Shown here: one piece after another, positions 1 to 10,861 of the stretch
How positions within the stretch are numbered: position 1 is the stretch's first letter
Layout of the letters: each line of letters opens with the position of its first letter
DNA from: Coniferiporia sulphurascens
Lineage: Eukaryota > Basidiomycota > Agaricomycetes > Hymenochaetales > Hymenochaetaceae
Direction of reading: 5' to 3'
Length of the DNA: 64,000 bases
Assembly: GCA_002794785.1 (NCBI GenBank)
Contig: NBBA01000014.1
Span: 744,001-808,000 of the forward strand
Notes under the pieces: model-generated
The model's input: only the letters and a program-made list of their open reading frames with translations
The model's database searches: none
Told to the model about the DNA's origin: nothing
Translations under genes and position numbers: made by a program

Positions 1-376
1 CAAACAACATTCTTACTACAAGCGACCTGTCCATTGTATCAGGCCGCCGCCGCCATGAGGCGCGCAGGGAACAGCTCGTTCACATTGTCGACGTTCTACA
101 AACTCTTTGGAAGCTCCAAGTAGGCCTTTTTTTGTCTGCATCAGGAGTAGCCATTGATTCTTCACTATTTTCAGCTCATCAACGATGCTGACCATCTTCG
201 GGGGGCGCGTGGACGACCTGGAAGTCTTCCTCAAAGAGGAGCGTATCCCCGACGGCTGGGAGTCCCGCGTGCTCGACCCATTCGGTCTCACATTTTCGGC
301 GTTCAACCGGACTGTCTTCCGCGTTGAATTGGGCATCAAAGAGGGTGCGGAATCGAAGAAGAGCCACTCTGAGTAG
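1..376 (+). CDS. Heme-thiolate peroxidase (chloroperoxidase family), 3' end only
   Basis: This is the last part of a gene that begins left of the window. Frame 1 is open from base 1 to 119. An intron at 120-174 (GTAGGC...TTTTCAG) joins it to an exon ending with TAG at 374-376. The visible C-terminus carries an IPDGW box, then a GLTFSAFNRT and VELGI stretch, which is the usual end of fungal Peroxidase_2 (chloroperoxidase / unspecific peroxygenase) proteins. The heme-ligand PCP motif and the Glu acid-base residue would lie upstream and cannot be checked. Family members are secreted or vacuolar and use H2O2 to halogenate or oxygenate substrates. The next genes to the right also encode secreted proteins. 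The family call is fairly safe; activity is unknown. Confidence 0.72.
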
Positions 377-1963
377 GCCCCATGCGCGCAAACGAGCACA
401 TCCCGAGATCCCTCATATTTCTCGCCTTATGTACTGCGAGGAGAGGCTTAAAAGGGATTAAGCAAACCAGCTCGCCGTCATTTTTGGAGGCTTCGTATTT
501 TACTGCTTTTCTGGGGGATGGGGGGAAGCAACTCAAGCGGTGCCGACCTAGGGTGGAATTACTGTACCAAGCGGGGTATTCGGATGCAAGACCAATAGAT
601 TCGGTTGAAAAAAAAGAATGATCATAGCGCTCACTTGCATACGGTACAGTACAATGCACTCCGCAGACAAAATCACCGGTGTACCTCACGTTGCTGACAA
701 ATGTACGGAATCAGAGTCGGAACTCGGAAAGGATTAACGCCGGGGTTATTTTTCCAACTTTGCAAGCACTGCGGGATCAGCGCTGGGGTTCACTCTAATT
801 GTGTCTGTGTCTGAATAAAATCCTCCTCTCTACGGCTAAAACTCCCGAAATTTCGAAATGCTCGTACTTCACCGCTGTACTTACCACTGCACCTATTTTC
901 GTGGAACAAAAGGATATCATTCATCCGGGCGAATTGTCAAGCTACTGACTGGTATAGTGCTGACGCTCTTTGTATGGCTTAATTGTGGCGCACTCACACA
1001 AGAAGAATTTGTACTCAAGGCAAGGAGGCTACTACTGAGAAAGGGCTTGACCTAATTGCGAAGCATGATGACGGTTTCCGACGATATCCGGATCTGATAC
1101 ATCTGCGACTTCCTCTATGTTGACGCGCCGTCAGACGCCGGACTTGGAGACAGCGTCCGTCAAGCGTGCTATAGGATAAATGTTCTTTTAAACCAAAATC
1201 CTCGCAAAGCATCGACTTACGAAAGAAAAACTCTGCAAGACCACCCTTTATACCGGGAGCTTATTACCCTACACCGTTTTCACAAGACTTGGAGTGTCCT
1301 CGTTTGTCTTGAGGTCCGTCAGAATTGGAGTTTCTACCACGAATTGACGTCAGACGCAGCCATCTCCTAATTAACGTGAGACCGCAGTGCGGCTGACTGG
1401 GAAAGTGCGCGGTCCAGTTACATTTTGCGCGCTTTCAGTCGGTCTATTGCCAACATATGTATCAATCACATTCTGATTCCCTGCTTTCACTCATAGCACC
1501 TCTTTTTGGTGCGTTGTTAGGAACCAGGCACCCGAGAAGCTTAAGAGCGCTGGTGGGCTTCCAAAAAGTTACATAGATCACTCTCGCCCTGCTCCCGCAA
1601 CAAAAGTAACATGTTGCGCGGCACATCTGCCTAAGTATGGCCGCGCACACGACTTACTATAACTGCTTTCTTCATGGGAAATTCCGAATAGAATATACTC
1701 ACATATGAGGGCGCAACAAGACTGATGGCTTCTTTTGTCGGCGCTGTCTATTTTTTTCTTGCTCTGCACCCCAAGTAAGAGTGTCCGAGGCATTTTCGAT
1801 TCGGCGAAATCTCCTATTATCCGAGTGACCACAGGAAACGTATAAAAGGCCCATGCAGGTGTCTTGTCTTGTCTAGGTCGCTTTTACAATCGCTACTCAG
1901 CTTTGAGGCTCCTCCCTTGCTCGGCGACCACAGAACCAACACCCCCTTCTCCCAACCGATATC
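377..1963. other. Intergenic, about 1.6 kb
   Basis: No reading frame here has family similarity or plausible splicing. The stretch contains the 3' flank of the peroxidase gene and the promoter of the first DPBB gene. Short open frames at 382-621 and 858-1055 look random. Confidence 0.6.
1841..1848 (+). promoter_or_regulatory. TATA box of DPBB gene 1
   Basis: TATAAAAG lies 123 bases upstream of the ATG at 1964, a normal fungal TATA-to-ATG distance. It is a sequence match only; no transcription start is known. Confidence 0.5.
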
Positions 1964-2642
1964 ATGCGTTTCTCCATCGTTCTCAGAGTTGCATTCCTGT
2001 CCGCGGTTCTCCCGCTGGCTGTTACAGCCACTCCTGCTGCGGTTCATGGGAATTCCTTCGAGTTTAACACAACGGCACTTGCCAAGGGACTTCAAAAGCG
2101 CGTTGACAACGCACAATTGACCTTCTACGGTGAAAGATCACCGTAAGTAGTCGCCTCTCACGTTTTAACGTGTTTCTGTACGGACCGCTGAGCATATCTC
2201 TATACTTTTTTTTAAATTCCAGTACATCGTGCGACGGCATTATCTATAAAAACTCTGACTTCGTATGTTCGTATCATGTTAAGTTCTTCGGTTTCTGACG
2301 TCCCTCCCCCACAGGTTGTTGCATTGGACAGCGTTGTGAGTTGATCCAGGAAAGTATTTTTGCGAGCCTATTCCTAAAATCACATACAGCTATACGGCAC
2401 GGGACAAGACTGCAACAAATTCATCACCATCACCGCAGAAGGCAAGACGACCACCGCGCAAATTGTCGATGAGGTAAGCCGTCAGCGCATGCCGAGCCAG
2501 GAGTGCGACATAATCCTGACTTGTGAATATGACCCAGTGCCCGAGCTGCCCGAACGGGGGACTCGACCTCACTGTGGGCCTGTTCTCGTTCTTCGCGGAC
2601 ATAGGCGCAGGTATATTGATCGGCTCTTGGACCTTCAACTGA
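1964..2642 (+). CDS. Secreted RlpA-like double-psi beta-barrel protein, copy 1
   Basis: Five exons read cleanly (1964-2142, 2223-2262, 2315-2335, 2390-2473, 2538-2642) and sum to 429 nt, 142 residues. A signal peptide (MRFSIV... to TATP) is followed by a short pro-region ending in LQKR, a likely Kex2 site, and then the barrel. Family marks are a TSCDG start, VVALDS, YGTGQDC, TTAQIVDE, CPSCPNGGLDL and a final GSWTFN. This fits the RlpA-like / expansin-related family that includes fungal riboflavin-aldehyde-forming-enzyme-like proteins. Such proteins are extracellular and thought to bind wall polysaccharide; a catalytic role is usually unproven. It is the first of three tandem paralogs and has the same exon layout as copy 3. 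Donor and acceptor choices keep frame throughout, so the gene appears intact. Confidence 0.85.
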
Positions 2643-3960
2643 GGACCGTCAGTTGGACCCGCGCACTACTGTGCTCATACCCATCCGAAGCGGAAGCCTA
2701 ATAGCGCAGGATTATGGATGTATTCAAATATTCTGTAGTAAACTAGAAGATGGTAGTACTCAATGTTGATTACATCAAATACTGTGAAAGATCCACAGCA
2801 CGTACTTTGTGTGTGCTGGAATTAAGTGGAAGTGGTGAACGGTACACGGCTTTGGCTGCACTATTTATTTGGCCTAGCCGGCGTCCTGTTCGTCCGGGGG
2901 AATATTCCGAGTCCAAGGCGCACATGTGCTGACGTGAACGAGTGCTGAGTAAACCAACGTTCGTGGGAACTAAGCTCGAGAATTTTCAATTGGGGGAATC
3001 GCTACTTACCGTCATAAGTACGGTACCACCATTATCCCGGCCCGACGGTTTGCGTACGAGAAATGGAATCCCCCACACAGTCGGAATTCCCTGTCTCCGT
3101 GTGTGTGTTACTTCCCCGGAGAAAACAACCAGCACCTGTACAGCTGGATCTTAGCACGAGCTAAGACTTCAAGCTATTGTGAGGCTTGGTCACAAGCACA
3201 TCTACGACTTTGAAATTTCTACTCGATCCACCAAATTGGACTCTTTCTCACGGAAGTGAAATGTACAGCAGTAAGCTCTGACTCCGCTGGTCTGGCTTGG
3301 TGCACACACGAATTTCCCGGTTAACATATCCCGAAGAAAACTTAAACCAAGAAAATGACGAAAATCCGGAAATTGCTACCATGCCACGCGAGACATGAGA
3401 ATCGGAGCACCGAAACTACGTTCTAATGTACGGATGCTGCAATTTTACTTCCCCATTCTCGCGTTTATAATTTGGTTTTGCGGCTTCGCGCGGGAGAAAA
3501 GACAGCTTTTCTTTATCCCATATCGCACATGTCCAAGATCCATGAAGGGTGCGGACTCCTCAGCCGGTGCGCCGTTAGATGATGCTCGTCCTGAATTATT
3601 ACGGCTCCATGCTCTCCCAACACGAGGTCTTCGCGAATTCTCAGCTCTCAAATTCAAGATCCCGACGGTACCTCCTCCCTATATGCTCTAAGCACGTCCC
3701 GCACGGAAAGGCAGAGAGGGCTTCAACGTTTATCCTCCATAACAAGGCTGTCTCCTCGGTCTGTATTCCGGTGGTGTTAAATTCTACCCCCGTTGAAATT
3801 GTCTGTATGCATAATCCCCAATTCCAACAGACAATATGTAAAAGACCTGTGTAAAAGACTTGTCTTGACCAGGCCAATCATACAATCTCCCTTTAGCTCT
3901 AAAGTCCATCCCAATTCATCGAATACCCTAAGACAACACTAACTCGCACAAACCGGAACC
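2643..3960. other. Intergenic between DPBB copies 1 and 2
   Basis: No convincing gene. A plus-strand frame at 3395-3691 and its neighbours show no family similarity and no splice logic. The stretch should hold the terminator of copy 1 and the old promoter of copy 2. Confidence 0.55.
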
Positions 3961-4600
3961 ATGCACTTCTCCTCAGTTTTCAAAGCCATCGTCTTGTCTG
4001 CAGTCCTCCCGCTGACCGTGACCGCAACCCCCGTTGCTCTGAACGGAGGTACCCCCCTCCCCCACCCATCGAGTTCAGCAGTACGGCGTCCTCCAAGGGT
4101 CTCCAAAAGCGCCTCGACAACGAACGCTTCAATAATTATGATACCACAGTCAGCACTTAGTAAGAATAGCTCGCTCTTCTTGCGTTTTTATATATATAAC
4201 CGAATTCCATTCCCCCTTGACTTACAGTACGGCGTGCGGCAAAACCTAGTTTGGTACGTCGGCGTCGCCTTTCTAGCACTCATACCCGGATAAATTGTAG
4301 GGTTAAACAGTGACGTGAGTTATTTCAGAGTAGTTCTATCGTATTTAATTTACTTCTAGCAATACGGCTCCGGAGGAGACTGCTTTATGTCAATCACCGT
4401 CTCCGCCGAAGGCAAGACGACTAACGCATAGATCGTCGATGAGGTGAGTTGCTAGCGTGACCTACGGGGTCGCGGTGTGATGCTGACCCGCGAGCCTGTC
4501 GCAGTGTACAGCCTGAGGTTGTCCGAATGGGGAACTTGATCTCATTCGAAGCGGACCTGAATGTGGGTGTCAATACCGGTTCCTGGACACTGAGTGCAAT
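3961..4600 (+). pseudogene. RlpA-like DPBB gene, copy 2, decayed
   Basis: The signal peptide (MHFSSVFKAIVLSAVLP) and a pro-region with KGLQKR are recognisable, and so are pieces of the barrel (YGSGGDC, EGKTTNA, IVDE, a GSWT end). Several lesions break it. The C-rich run at 4051-4068 shifts the frame relative to copies 1 and 3. TAG at 4247-4249 falls in the exon matching the SCGGTY segment. TAG at 4429-4431 replaces the Gln codon of the AQIVDE motif. The CPxCPxGGLDL segment near 4503-4540 is also scrambled. The VALDS micro-exon is not recognisable. Splice borders are partly kept, which suggests recent decay. An assembly error could explain one lesion but not all of them. Confidence 0.82.
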
Positions 4601-5486
4601 GTACAATACCGGTATGTCAGCGGGATGGATACTAGTACTACTGAACTTACAATTACTGTACGTTCGGATATCCCACAGTAAACGGAGACATAATGCGGCT
4701 AATCATTGCTAAAAAAGCAAGAGAACGAGCCTGGAAACCCCGATGGATGTCGTAGAAACACACTACCTACCTTGCCGCGCCTGCCCTCGAGCTATTTTTT
4801 TCTTTTACAAACTTGCCGAGCTTGTACTACTAATTGTTTGATGAATCCTGTAACACGTCCTTACCCAAGCTACTAATTTGACTCTTTCTTTTACCATTTT
4901 GAGACTACGATTGGTGGGCTCGGAGCTCGGCTGCGAGGCTTATATTACATAATACACATCAATGATCACCGCGCCTCAATCCCGAAGCGATTGAGCCGGA
5001 TTTTAGCACAGCCCTCGAAACCGACGGCGCACCGGAATTCAGTGGGCATTTTTCGCTTACTGTTGCCGACCTCTTTCATCTATTAATGAGAAGGCGGCAC
5101 GTTCCACAAGGGTTTCATGAACGCCCCTTTCTCCTTTTTCGTCGCTTTTTCGCGCATGACACGCTGTAAACGACAATTTCACGGGCTTCACAGTGTGCTT
5201 GCGTCCGCGCATCAATCGACTCATTTGTCGTAAATTCCACGGACCCTGGAATATTGGACATACAGTAGACATAGACGCTCGGGGAGCCATCACAGGCATG
5301 AATAGCTCCCATTTTTCGTAGCCGTCGCTTTATACAGTTCACTCACGAGGGTCCACCATGGGACGAGAGGGTACAAAAGCCACCCGGAACAGAGCTCTGT
5401 TCCCCCAGCAGACCATCTACAGCTCTCAGCCATCGGTTTGTCACTCAGACTTCCCCCTTTAATCCACTCAATCGCCCTACCTCGAG
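4601..5486. other. Intergenic upstream of the LysM gene
   Basis: I see no gene. A TATA-like GTACAAAAG lies at about 5371-5379, roughly 110 bases before the LysM start codon. Confidence 0.5.
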
Positions 5487-6164
5487 ATGTTGTCCGGCTT
5501 CTTCGTTGCTGCTGCTGCCCTGTCGGGACTTTCCATGGGTAAGGTCACCCCCCCTTTCCCCCGCCCCGCATTTTCCTTCCACGTCATGACAGAATAGCTG
5601 ACTTCAATGCTGTTTAGTCGCCGCGCAGGAGCCTAACTGTGCTCGCAATTACACCGTGAGATTGGGCGACACATGCGACGCAATCTCGGCGGCGCTCAAT
5701 GTCTCTACGTACGTCTTCTAAAATTTTATGTTATCATTTATTCGAGGTTCATAACATTGTCTCGTGAAGGTTCCAACTTGCGCACGTCAACGCAGACAAA
5801 ATCAACTCGGACTGCAGCAACCTCGCTCTAGGAGAGGTAACGGTTGTCTTTCTTTCTTTTTCATTCGGCCCGCTAACCACATACCACCACAAGCCCCTCT
5901 GTCTTGGTATTACCGGTCAGGACTGCAGCATTACAACCGTAGTTGCTTCGGGGGACAGCTGTCCTTCCATTGAAAGTGCCGCTGGCATCCCAGCCACTAC
6001 GCTCTTCACCAATAACCCGAACGTCTTCGAGAACTGCACGAACATATACCCCGGCGAGGTAAGGGAACTCTATCGCCTTCGTCTTGCATTTGTACTGAGC
6101 GGTTTACGACCCCCAATAGGTTGTCTGCACATCTTCCCAAGTATTTAACTACACGAGCTCCTAA
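5487..6164 (+). CDS. Secreted protein with two LysM domains
   Basis: Five exons (5487-5538, 5618-5708, 5770-5836, 5894-6058, 6120-6164) sum to 420 nt, 139 residues. A signal peptide (MLSGFF... to VAAQ) leads to LysM 1, with NYTVRLGDTCDAISAALNVS and a closing INSDCSNL...LGEPLCLG. LysM 2 follows, with TVVASGDSCPSIESAAGIP and a closing NCTNIYPGEVVC. Both have the Y/V-x-GD-C-x-I core and paired cysteines of fungal LysM proteins, which bind chitin or N-acetylglucosamine oligomers. There are several N-glycosylation sequons. No catalytic domain is attached, so the protein has the layout of a LysM effector or wall-masking protein. It sits inside the DPBB array, which suggests a cell-surface role. Whether it acts on hosts, mycoparasites or its own wall cannot be read from the sequence. 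Confidence 0.88.
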
Positions 6165-8108
6165 GGGTATGTTATTTCGGAGAGGACCCAGTTATTGGCG
6201 ATAGGGTCGCGGTCTTAGTTTTGGGTTTCCTGTTTTGAAGTCTTTGGGGTTATATGGTTCAATTGGGGTTTCTTAGTAGTAGCTATTACGGTCGAATACT
6301 GGATAATGGGACGCCAAATCCTGTCAAGGTAATCATCACGGTTCAGTGCAAAAACATTCTTAGATGAAAAATAGAGCTAGGTTTAAGGAGAGACTAGCTA
6401 TGATTATACAAAGCGTGAGGATAATTCCCGAATTCCGTTAAGTATAAAGTTTCATAGTTATGCGACAACTTGGGGATTTGAAAATTCCATTGTTAGCTTC
6501 TCCATGGCTTTTTTGCAGCACCTGTTCCTCGTGGAAATCGCATGTCGTCGGCCACCATGACGACGGCGACAACGTGCAATCCGCACACATGGAGTACCGA
6601 CAATGACGATAGTCCTAAAACTGTGCACAGACATCCCCACGGAAACAAAATTGGCGAACACCATCGTCGACTCTCGTGCATACGATGAATCGTCAGCTCA
6701 GCCCAGCAAACGTGCACACTGGCAACCACTTGGCTGAATTAGCGGAGTTATCGTCTCCACCAAACTGAATCAAAATTGTCGTTTCCTGTGGGACAAGCTT
6801 AGATCGGGATTTTTAAAGGTCTACAACGCATGTGGGTGCAAGCCAAAAAATGGGGTTACGTGTATGAGTTGAAGCTGATATGCGTTAAGAGGGTGCAAAG
6901 AAGTGGAACATTCCACGTTCGTGGAGCATGCAGAAGAGTGATGAACAACAGAGTCTTCTCATGAGCGGCTGTAACCAGACTCGTCGATCTCCACCAAGGG
7001 AACCGGCTCATTCATGCTACTGTAGACTCGCCAAAGCACGGTGGCTAAGCCCTTCACAAAACAGTCAGGTTTCTGGTCTACGAGAAATTGTGCGAAGAGA
7101 TAGAGCGTTGAAGTTAAAGAGATCCATATCACATGAAATATTGGAGTGGCACAAAGCTGTATTAAATGTGTGGCCTGACTCTCGGAACTTCGAGATGAAC
7201 ATCCGCAAAATGGGCTCTTCGCCGAAGAACTCCATGGCGAATACATTGTGGGCTCAGAAGATCACCATCATTGGAAGTCTGAGGTCGCCGAGAAAGAAGA
7301 GACGCCCCTATCCCCCTGTCTACGGCACCGGATCAAGACGTTTATGCATATACTACACCTCTTCGAGTTGCAGGGCAGGTCGGAAGCTTGCAACAAAGTT
7401 TCCACTCACCGTCACAAATGAGGCCCCGTGCATATTCAGGGCAAAGAAGAACTGAGCTTGCTGATAGCACCCTGTTGTATGGTACATTCTCAAGCTATCC
7501 GCACAGGTTCAAGTTGATGGCCTATAGTAGTTGTAAAATGACACTTCCGAGTTCCATGCCATTGGATCATATTCTGCAGAGTTTTCCATGCATGTTTAGT
7601 TTGAGCTGTCTATTTTCATCCTAGTCAACGGTTGTAAATGTAACAATATTACATCAAAGATGGAACTTCACCATTTTTGAGAAAGGTACTAAGTCCCGTC
7701 GTTCAAGTTGATGATATCAGCTCTAAGAAGACATTTTTCTCTAGTCCAATCGGAACTTGTAAGGGGGGTGATTACGTCATAAGTATGCCATATACATGTA
7801 GACTAAGTCACGTTACTCACATTCGGCTACCGTAAAAATATAATTTACATTCAAGTACATTTAGATAAGTAGTTCATACTGCACTAGTATAAAAAGAGTG
7901 GGGATCCATGTCAATAAATCATTGGTTGAAATCCCTTTATCTTGCTCTCCACTGCTCACTGCTGCCAATACCCTTGTGTAAGTCTTAGAGAACTGCCAGT
8001 GTACAAAAGGCTTACGTGAAAAACGTATCTCTACTAGGTCACCCTACAGTCGTCCTAAAGTCTATAGCCGGTTCATCTCTCGTCAAGCAACCAGTGCCAG
8101 CAAATACC
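6165..8108. other. Intergenic, about 1.9 kb, with an unsupported open frame
   Basis: The longest frame here is 6928-7455 (+, about 175 codons). It has no signal peptide, domain or splice support and uses codons unlike the neighbouring genes. On the minus strand the same bases give only short interrupted frames. I treat it as non-coding, or as a relic too old to name. Confidence 0.5.
7888..7895 (+). promoter_or_regulatory. TATA box of DPBB gene 3
   Basis: TATAAAAA lies 221 bases before the ATG at 8109. The distance is a little long but acceptable for a fungus with a spacious 5' leader. Confidence 0.4.
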
Positions 8109-8801
8109 ATGCGTTTCTCCACTGTTTTCAAAGCTAGCGTGCTGTCCACGGTCCTTTCACTAGGTGTCAGCGCCGGACCCGTCGCGATGAATGGAGGCTC
8201 CTTCAAGTTCAATGCTACGGTGCCTTCCAAAGGCCTCCAGAGACACTTAATCAATGCACGGTTTACATATTATGCTGTTGGCAGGTGGGTACCTCTAGTT
8301 TGTCCCTAGTCGCTGGTATAGACCACTGAGAGTAAGTCCATCCCCCCTCCCTGGCCGCCCAGTTCCTCATGTGGTGGGACATACGTGAGCGAGGACTTTG
8401 TGAGTCTATTATTTTTAGCGGCACCCCCGAGCTGCCAGTGGTGATAAATAATGATCCCTCTTCTGCAGATTGTTGCACTGGATAGCGCTGTAAGTCAATT
8501 GTGGAGAATGCTTCATCTGAAGTCTCTTCAAGTTGCATCTTGTCCTGAAATTACCTGCAGCAATATGGCACCGGAGAATCTTGCTTTGACTTGATTACGA
8601 TCACTTATGAGAACAAGACAGCTATTGCCCAGATCGTTGATGAAGTAAGTCATTGAGTTGATCATCAAGATGTGACGCTGAGATATAGATCAGTGCCCGG
8701 GTTGCCCGTACGGGGGACTTGACCTTTCACCAGGCCTATTTTCGTACCTCGCAGATTTGAGCGATGGTGTCGTTTATGGCTCCTGGGACTTTTTGAACTA
8801 G
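8109..8801 (+). CDS. Secreted RlpA-like double-psi beta-barrel protein, copy 3
   Basis: Five exons (8109-8284, 8363-8399, 8469-8489, 8561-8644, 8694-8801) sum to 426 nt, 141 residues, with introns at the same places as copy 1. A signal peptide (MRFSTVFKASVLS...) is followed by NGGSFKFNAT and KGLQRH. The dibasic KR of copies 1 and 2 is RH here, so Kex2 cutting is probably lost. The barrel shows SSCGGTYVSEDF, IVALDSA, YGTGESCFD, AIAQIVDE, CPGCPYGGLDLSPGLF and GSWDFLN, a textbook RlpA-like / expansin-like core with the DECPGC box. Frame is unbroken. The likely role is extracellular wall-polysaccharide binding or loosening. A start codon further upstream in the same frame is less likely because this ATG begins the signal peptide shared by all three copies. 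Confidence 0.87.
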
Positions 8802-9653
8802 TACCAGAGTCCTTGAGGGGAGAATCTTTTCCCCCAAAGGCATATCGGAGGGGAAGAGTAAGCGAGAGGGGGACCAATAAGCCTTTTGAATAGTGACAAA
8901 TGGCCTGTATAATAATAAGTGACGAGTGATTCTGCTAACCTTCACTGGGCTTTCTAATGAACTTTGTAATCCCTCTGTGATCTCGGTCACACAATGCGAA
9001 ACACTTTCGAGGACATCACACATCCTGCTTTCCCCGCAGGCGTACACTGGAGGGGATACCAGCACCAGCACCGACTTCAAGTAAGAATTTTTTTATGTGA
9101 ATACATCAGCGAAATAGATTATACTGCCATATTTGCCGCCTTATTCCCTTATTATAGTGCTGATTTGCTAAAAAGGAGGACAAGATGTCGCAATTTAAAA
9201 AAACGGAACAATCATAATGGTTAGAATACTAGTAACTCAGGCTATACTAATATCTACAAAATCGTGGCAATACTAGGAGGCGTCGCCAATTTACTTGTGT
9301 TAGTTTTGAGCCTCGGATGCCGTCGATCGTTGGCGGAAGCTACTTCCCTTTACCATTTGCAAGTTCCTACCCATCGCATTTATTCCAATAAGTCATTAAG
9401 CAAAAGCACAGAACACGAACTCTAGAGTTAAGCATACCGTACCAACAAAAGAAAAATCCAGTTCGGTAACAAGAAGCTCGGCGTCGTGCACGTGTCAGAA
9501 ATTAGAACTGATGCTCAGGCTGGCACGACTCTTCCCAACATGAAGTTCAACAGTGATCCGTACTGTGAGAAGGATCAACTTGAACATTAGTGATCCTTTT
9601 CCTAACCCCATTACTAGCTCGCAGTACTAGTGCTAGGGACTGGAGCAAGCGCT
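8802..9653. other. Intergenic
   Basis: The stretch is AT-rich between the end of the secreted-protein cluster and the next gene. No gene is supported. Confidence 0.55.
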
Positions 9654-10580
9654 ATGAGGAAGTTGCACAAAGACCCTCCACCTAGACCCGCCCTCAACAG
9701 CAGGCCTCCCTCTGGTAGTACTCCTAGCCTCTGGCAGCGCTCGCTCTCCACCTCAGCAGCAGCAGCATCTACTACCCCGCTCGCTCCCCCGGCGACTTCA
9801 AGAACGATGGCATACGCGCGCTCACAGACAAGCCGAGACTCGTACGCGCTGCAGCGCGTGCCGACCGTGAAGAGCGTCGCCGCCGCCGCCGCGCACATTG
9901 TGGGGTCCTTGGACGCTGCGTTTGCTACATCGCTCGCCCCGCAGACGATGAGCGAGCAGTACTGGGCCGTGCGCGCGCTCGTGGCAGAGGTGCGCCTGGC
10001 GGAGCGCGAGGAGAACAGTGCAGACGCGTTTGAGCGCGCGGAGCGGGAGGAGCACAAGCGCCAGGTTCGTTATTCACAGTGCTATGTTTTGTCAGCTTAC
10101 TTATGAGTTACGTTCATTTATCTAACCTGCTAAGCTGGCCGTCGATGCTGCGCACAAGTTTCATGAAACACGGGTTGCCCGCCTGGAAAAGCTCGTCGTA
10201 CGTCCCGCGTTGTTCGAGGCCGTACGTTGGCGCTCATTTGTTTTAACTTGTTTCGGTTCCAAGACCGGCCTGATCTCAGCTCTCGTCTTCATCGCGCTCG
10301 TGCTCCTCTTCCGCCAGCACAAGCACGCGGAGGACAAGGCAGCAAAGGCGGCGTTCCGCCCGCACCTCACCATCCCCATTTTCTCTCCGTTCACTTCAAT
10401 CGTACGTCCGAATCTCTCCCTTCCGCTGCCAGTGACGAAGTGGAAACCACATAACCTATCCTGCAGGTCGAGAAAGAGGACTCGACAGTCAGTTTCCGCT
10501 CAACTGCCATCTTCGTTATTGTTCTTGGGATCTTGTCGTACGCTCTTATACGACGATGGCTGCACACTCGCCAGCGGTGA
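9654..10580 (+). CDS. Uncharacterised membrane protein with coiled coil and two TM helices
   Basis: Four exons keep frame (9654-10064, 10135-10197, 10264-10401, 10467-10580) and give about 241 residues. The N-terminal ~60 residues are rich in Ser, Ala, Pro and Arg and poor in acids, which resembles a mitochondrial presequence. A helical, charged segment follows (AEVRLAEREENS..., HETRVARLEKLV), likely a coiled coil. Next comes a hydrophobic helix (GLISALVFIALVLLF), a loop, and a second helix (STAIFVIVLGILSYALI) ending in RRWLHTRQR. I do not recognise the family. The ATG at 9654 is the first in frame; the frame upstream has only non-ATG starts. The gene converges on PNP1 with about 280 bases between stops. 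Placement in mitochondria or ER is a guess. Confidence 0.6.
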
Positions 10581-10861
10581 CCAACGCGTATCCTGCTCTT
10601 ACCCACTTCTCGGCGAAGCTCGAATCTTGAATCTTGGACTGATGGAATACTGTATTTATAAGCGATCCTTCCGACCTAGCCATGTTGTATTTATACATGC
10701 TCATGAACATACTGACGTGTGCAAAGCGTCCCAGACTGTGTTATGGTGGTGAATAAGTGCATTTAGCAAAGAAGAAAAAACTATCATCCGTTCTTATCCT
10801 CGTCCGTACAATTCTGGTTTCTATAGATCTATCACAATCAAAAACACACCAAACTCGGCTT

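Noticed and set aside
6928..7455. 175-codon plus-strand open frame in the gap left of DPBB copy 3
   Set aside because: No domain, signal peptide, splice support or family similarity; composition resembles flanking non-coding DNA.
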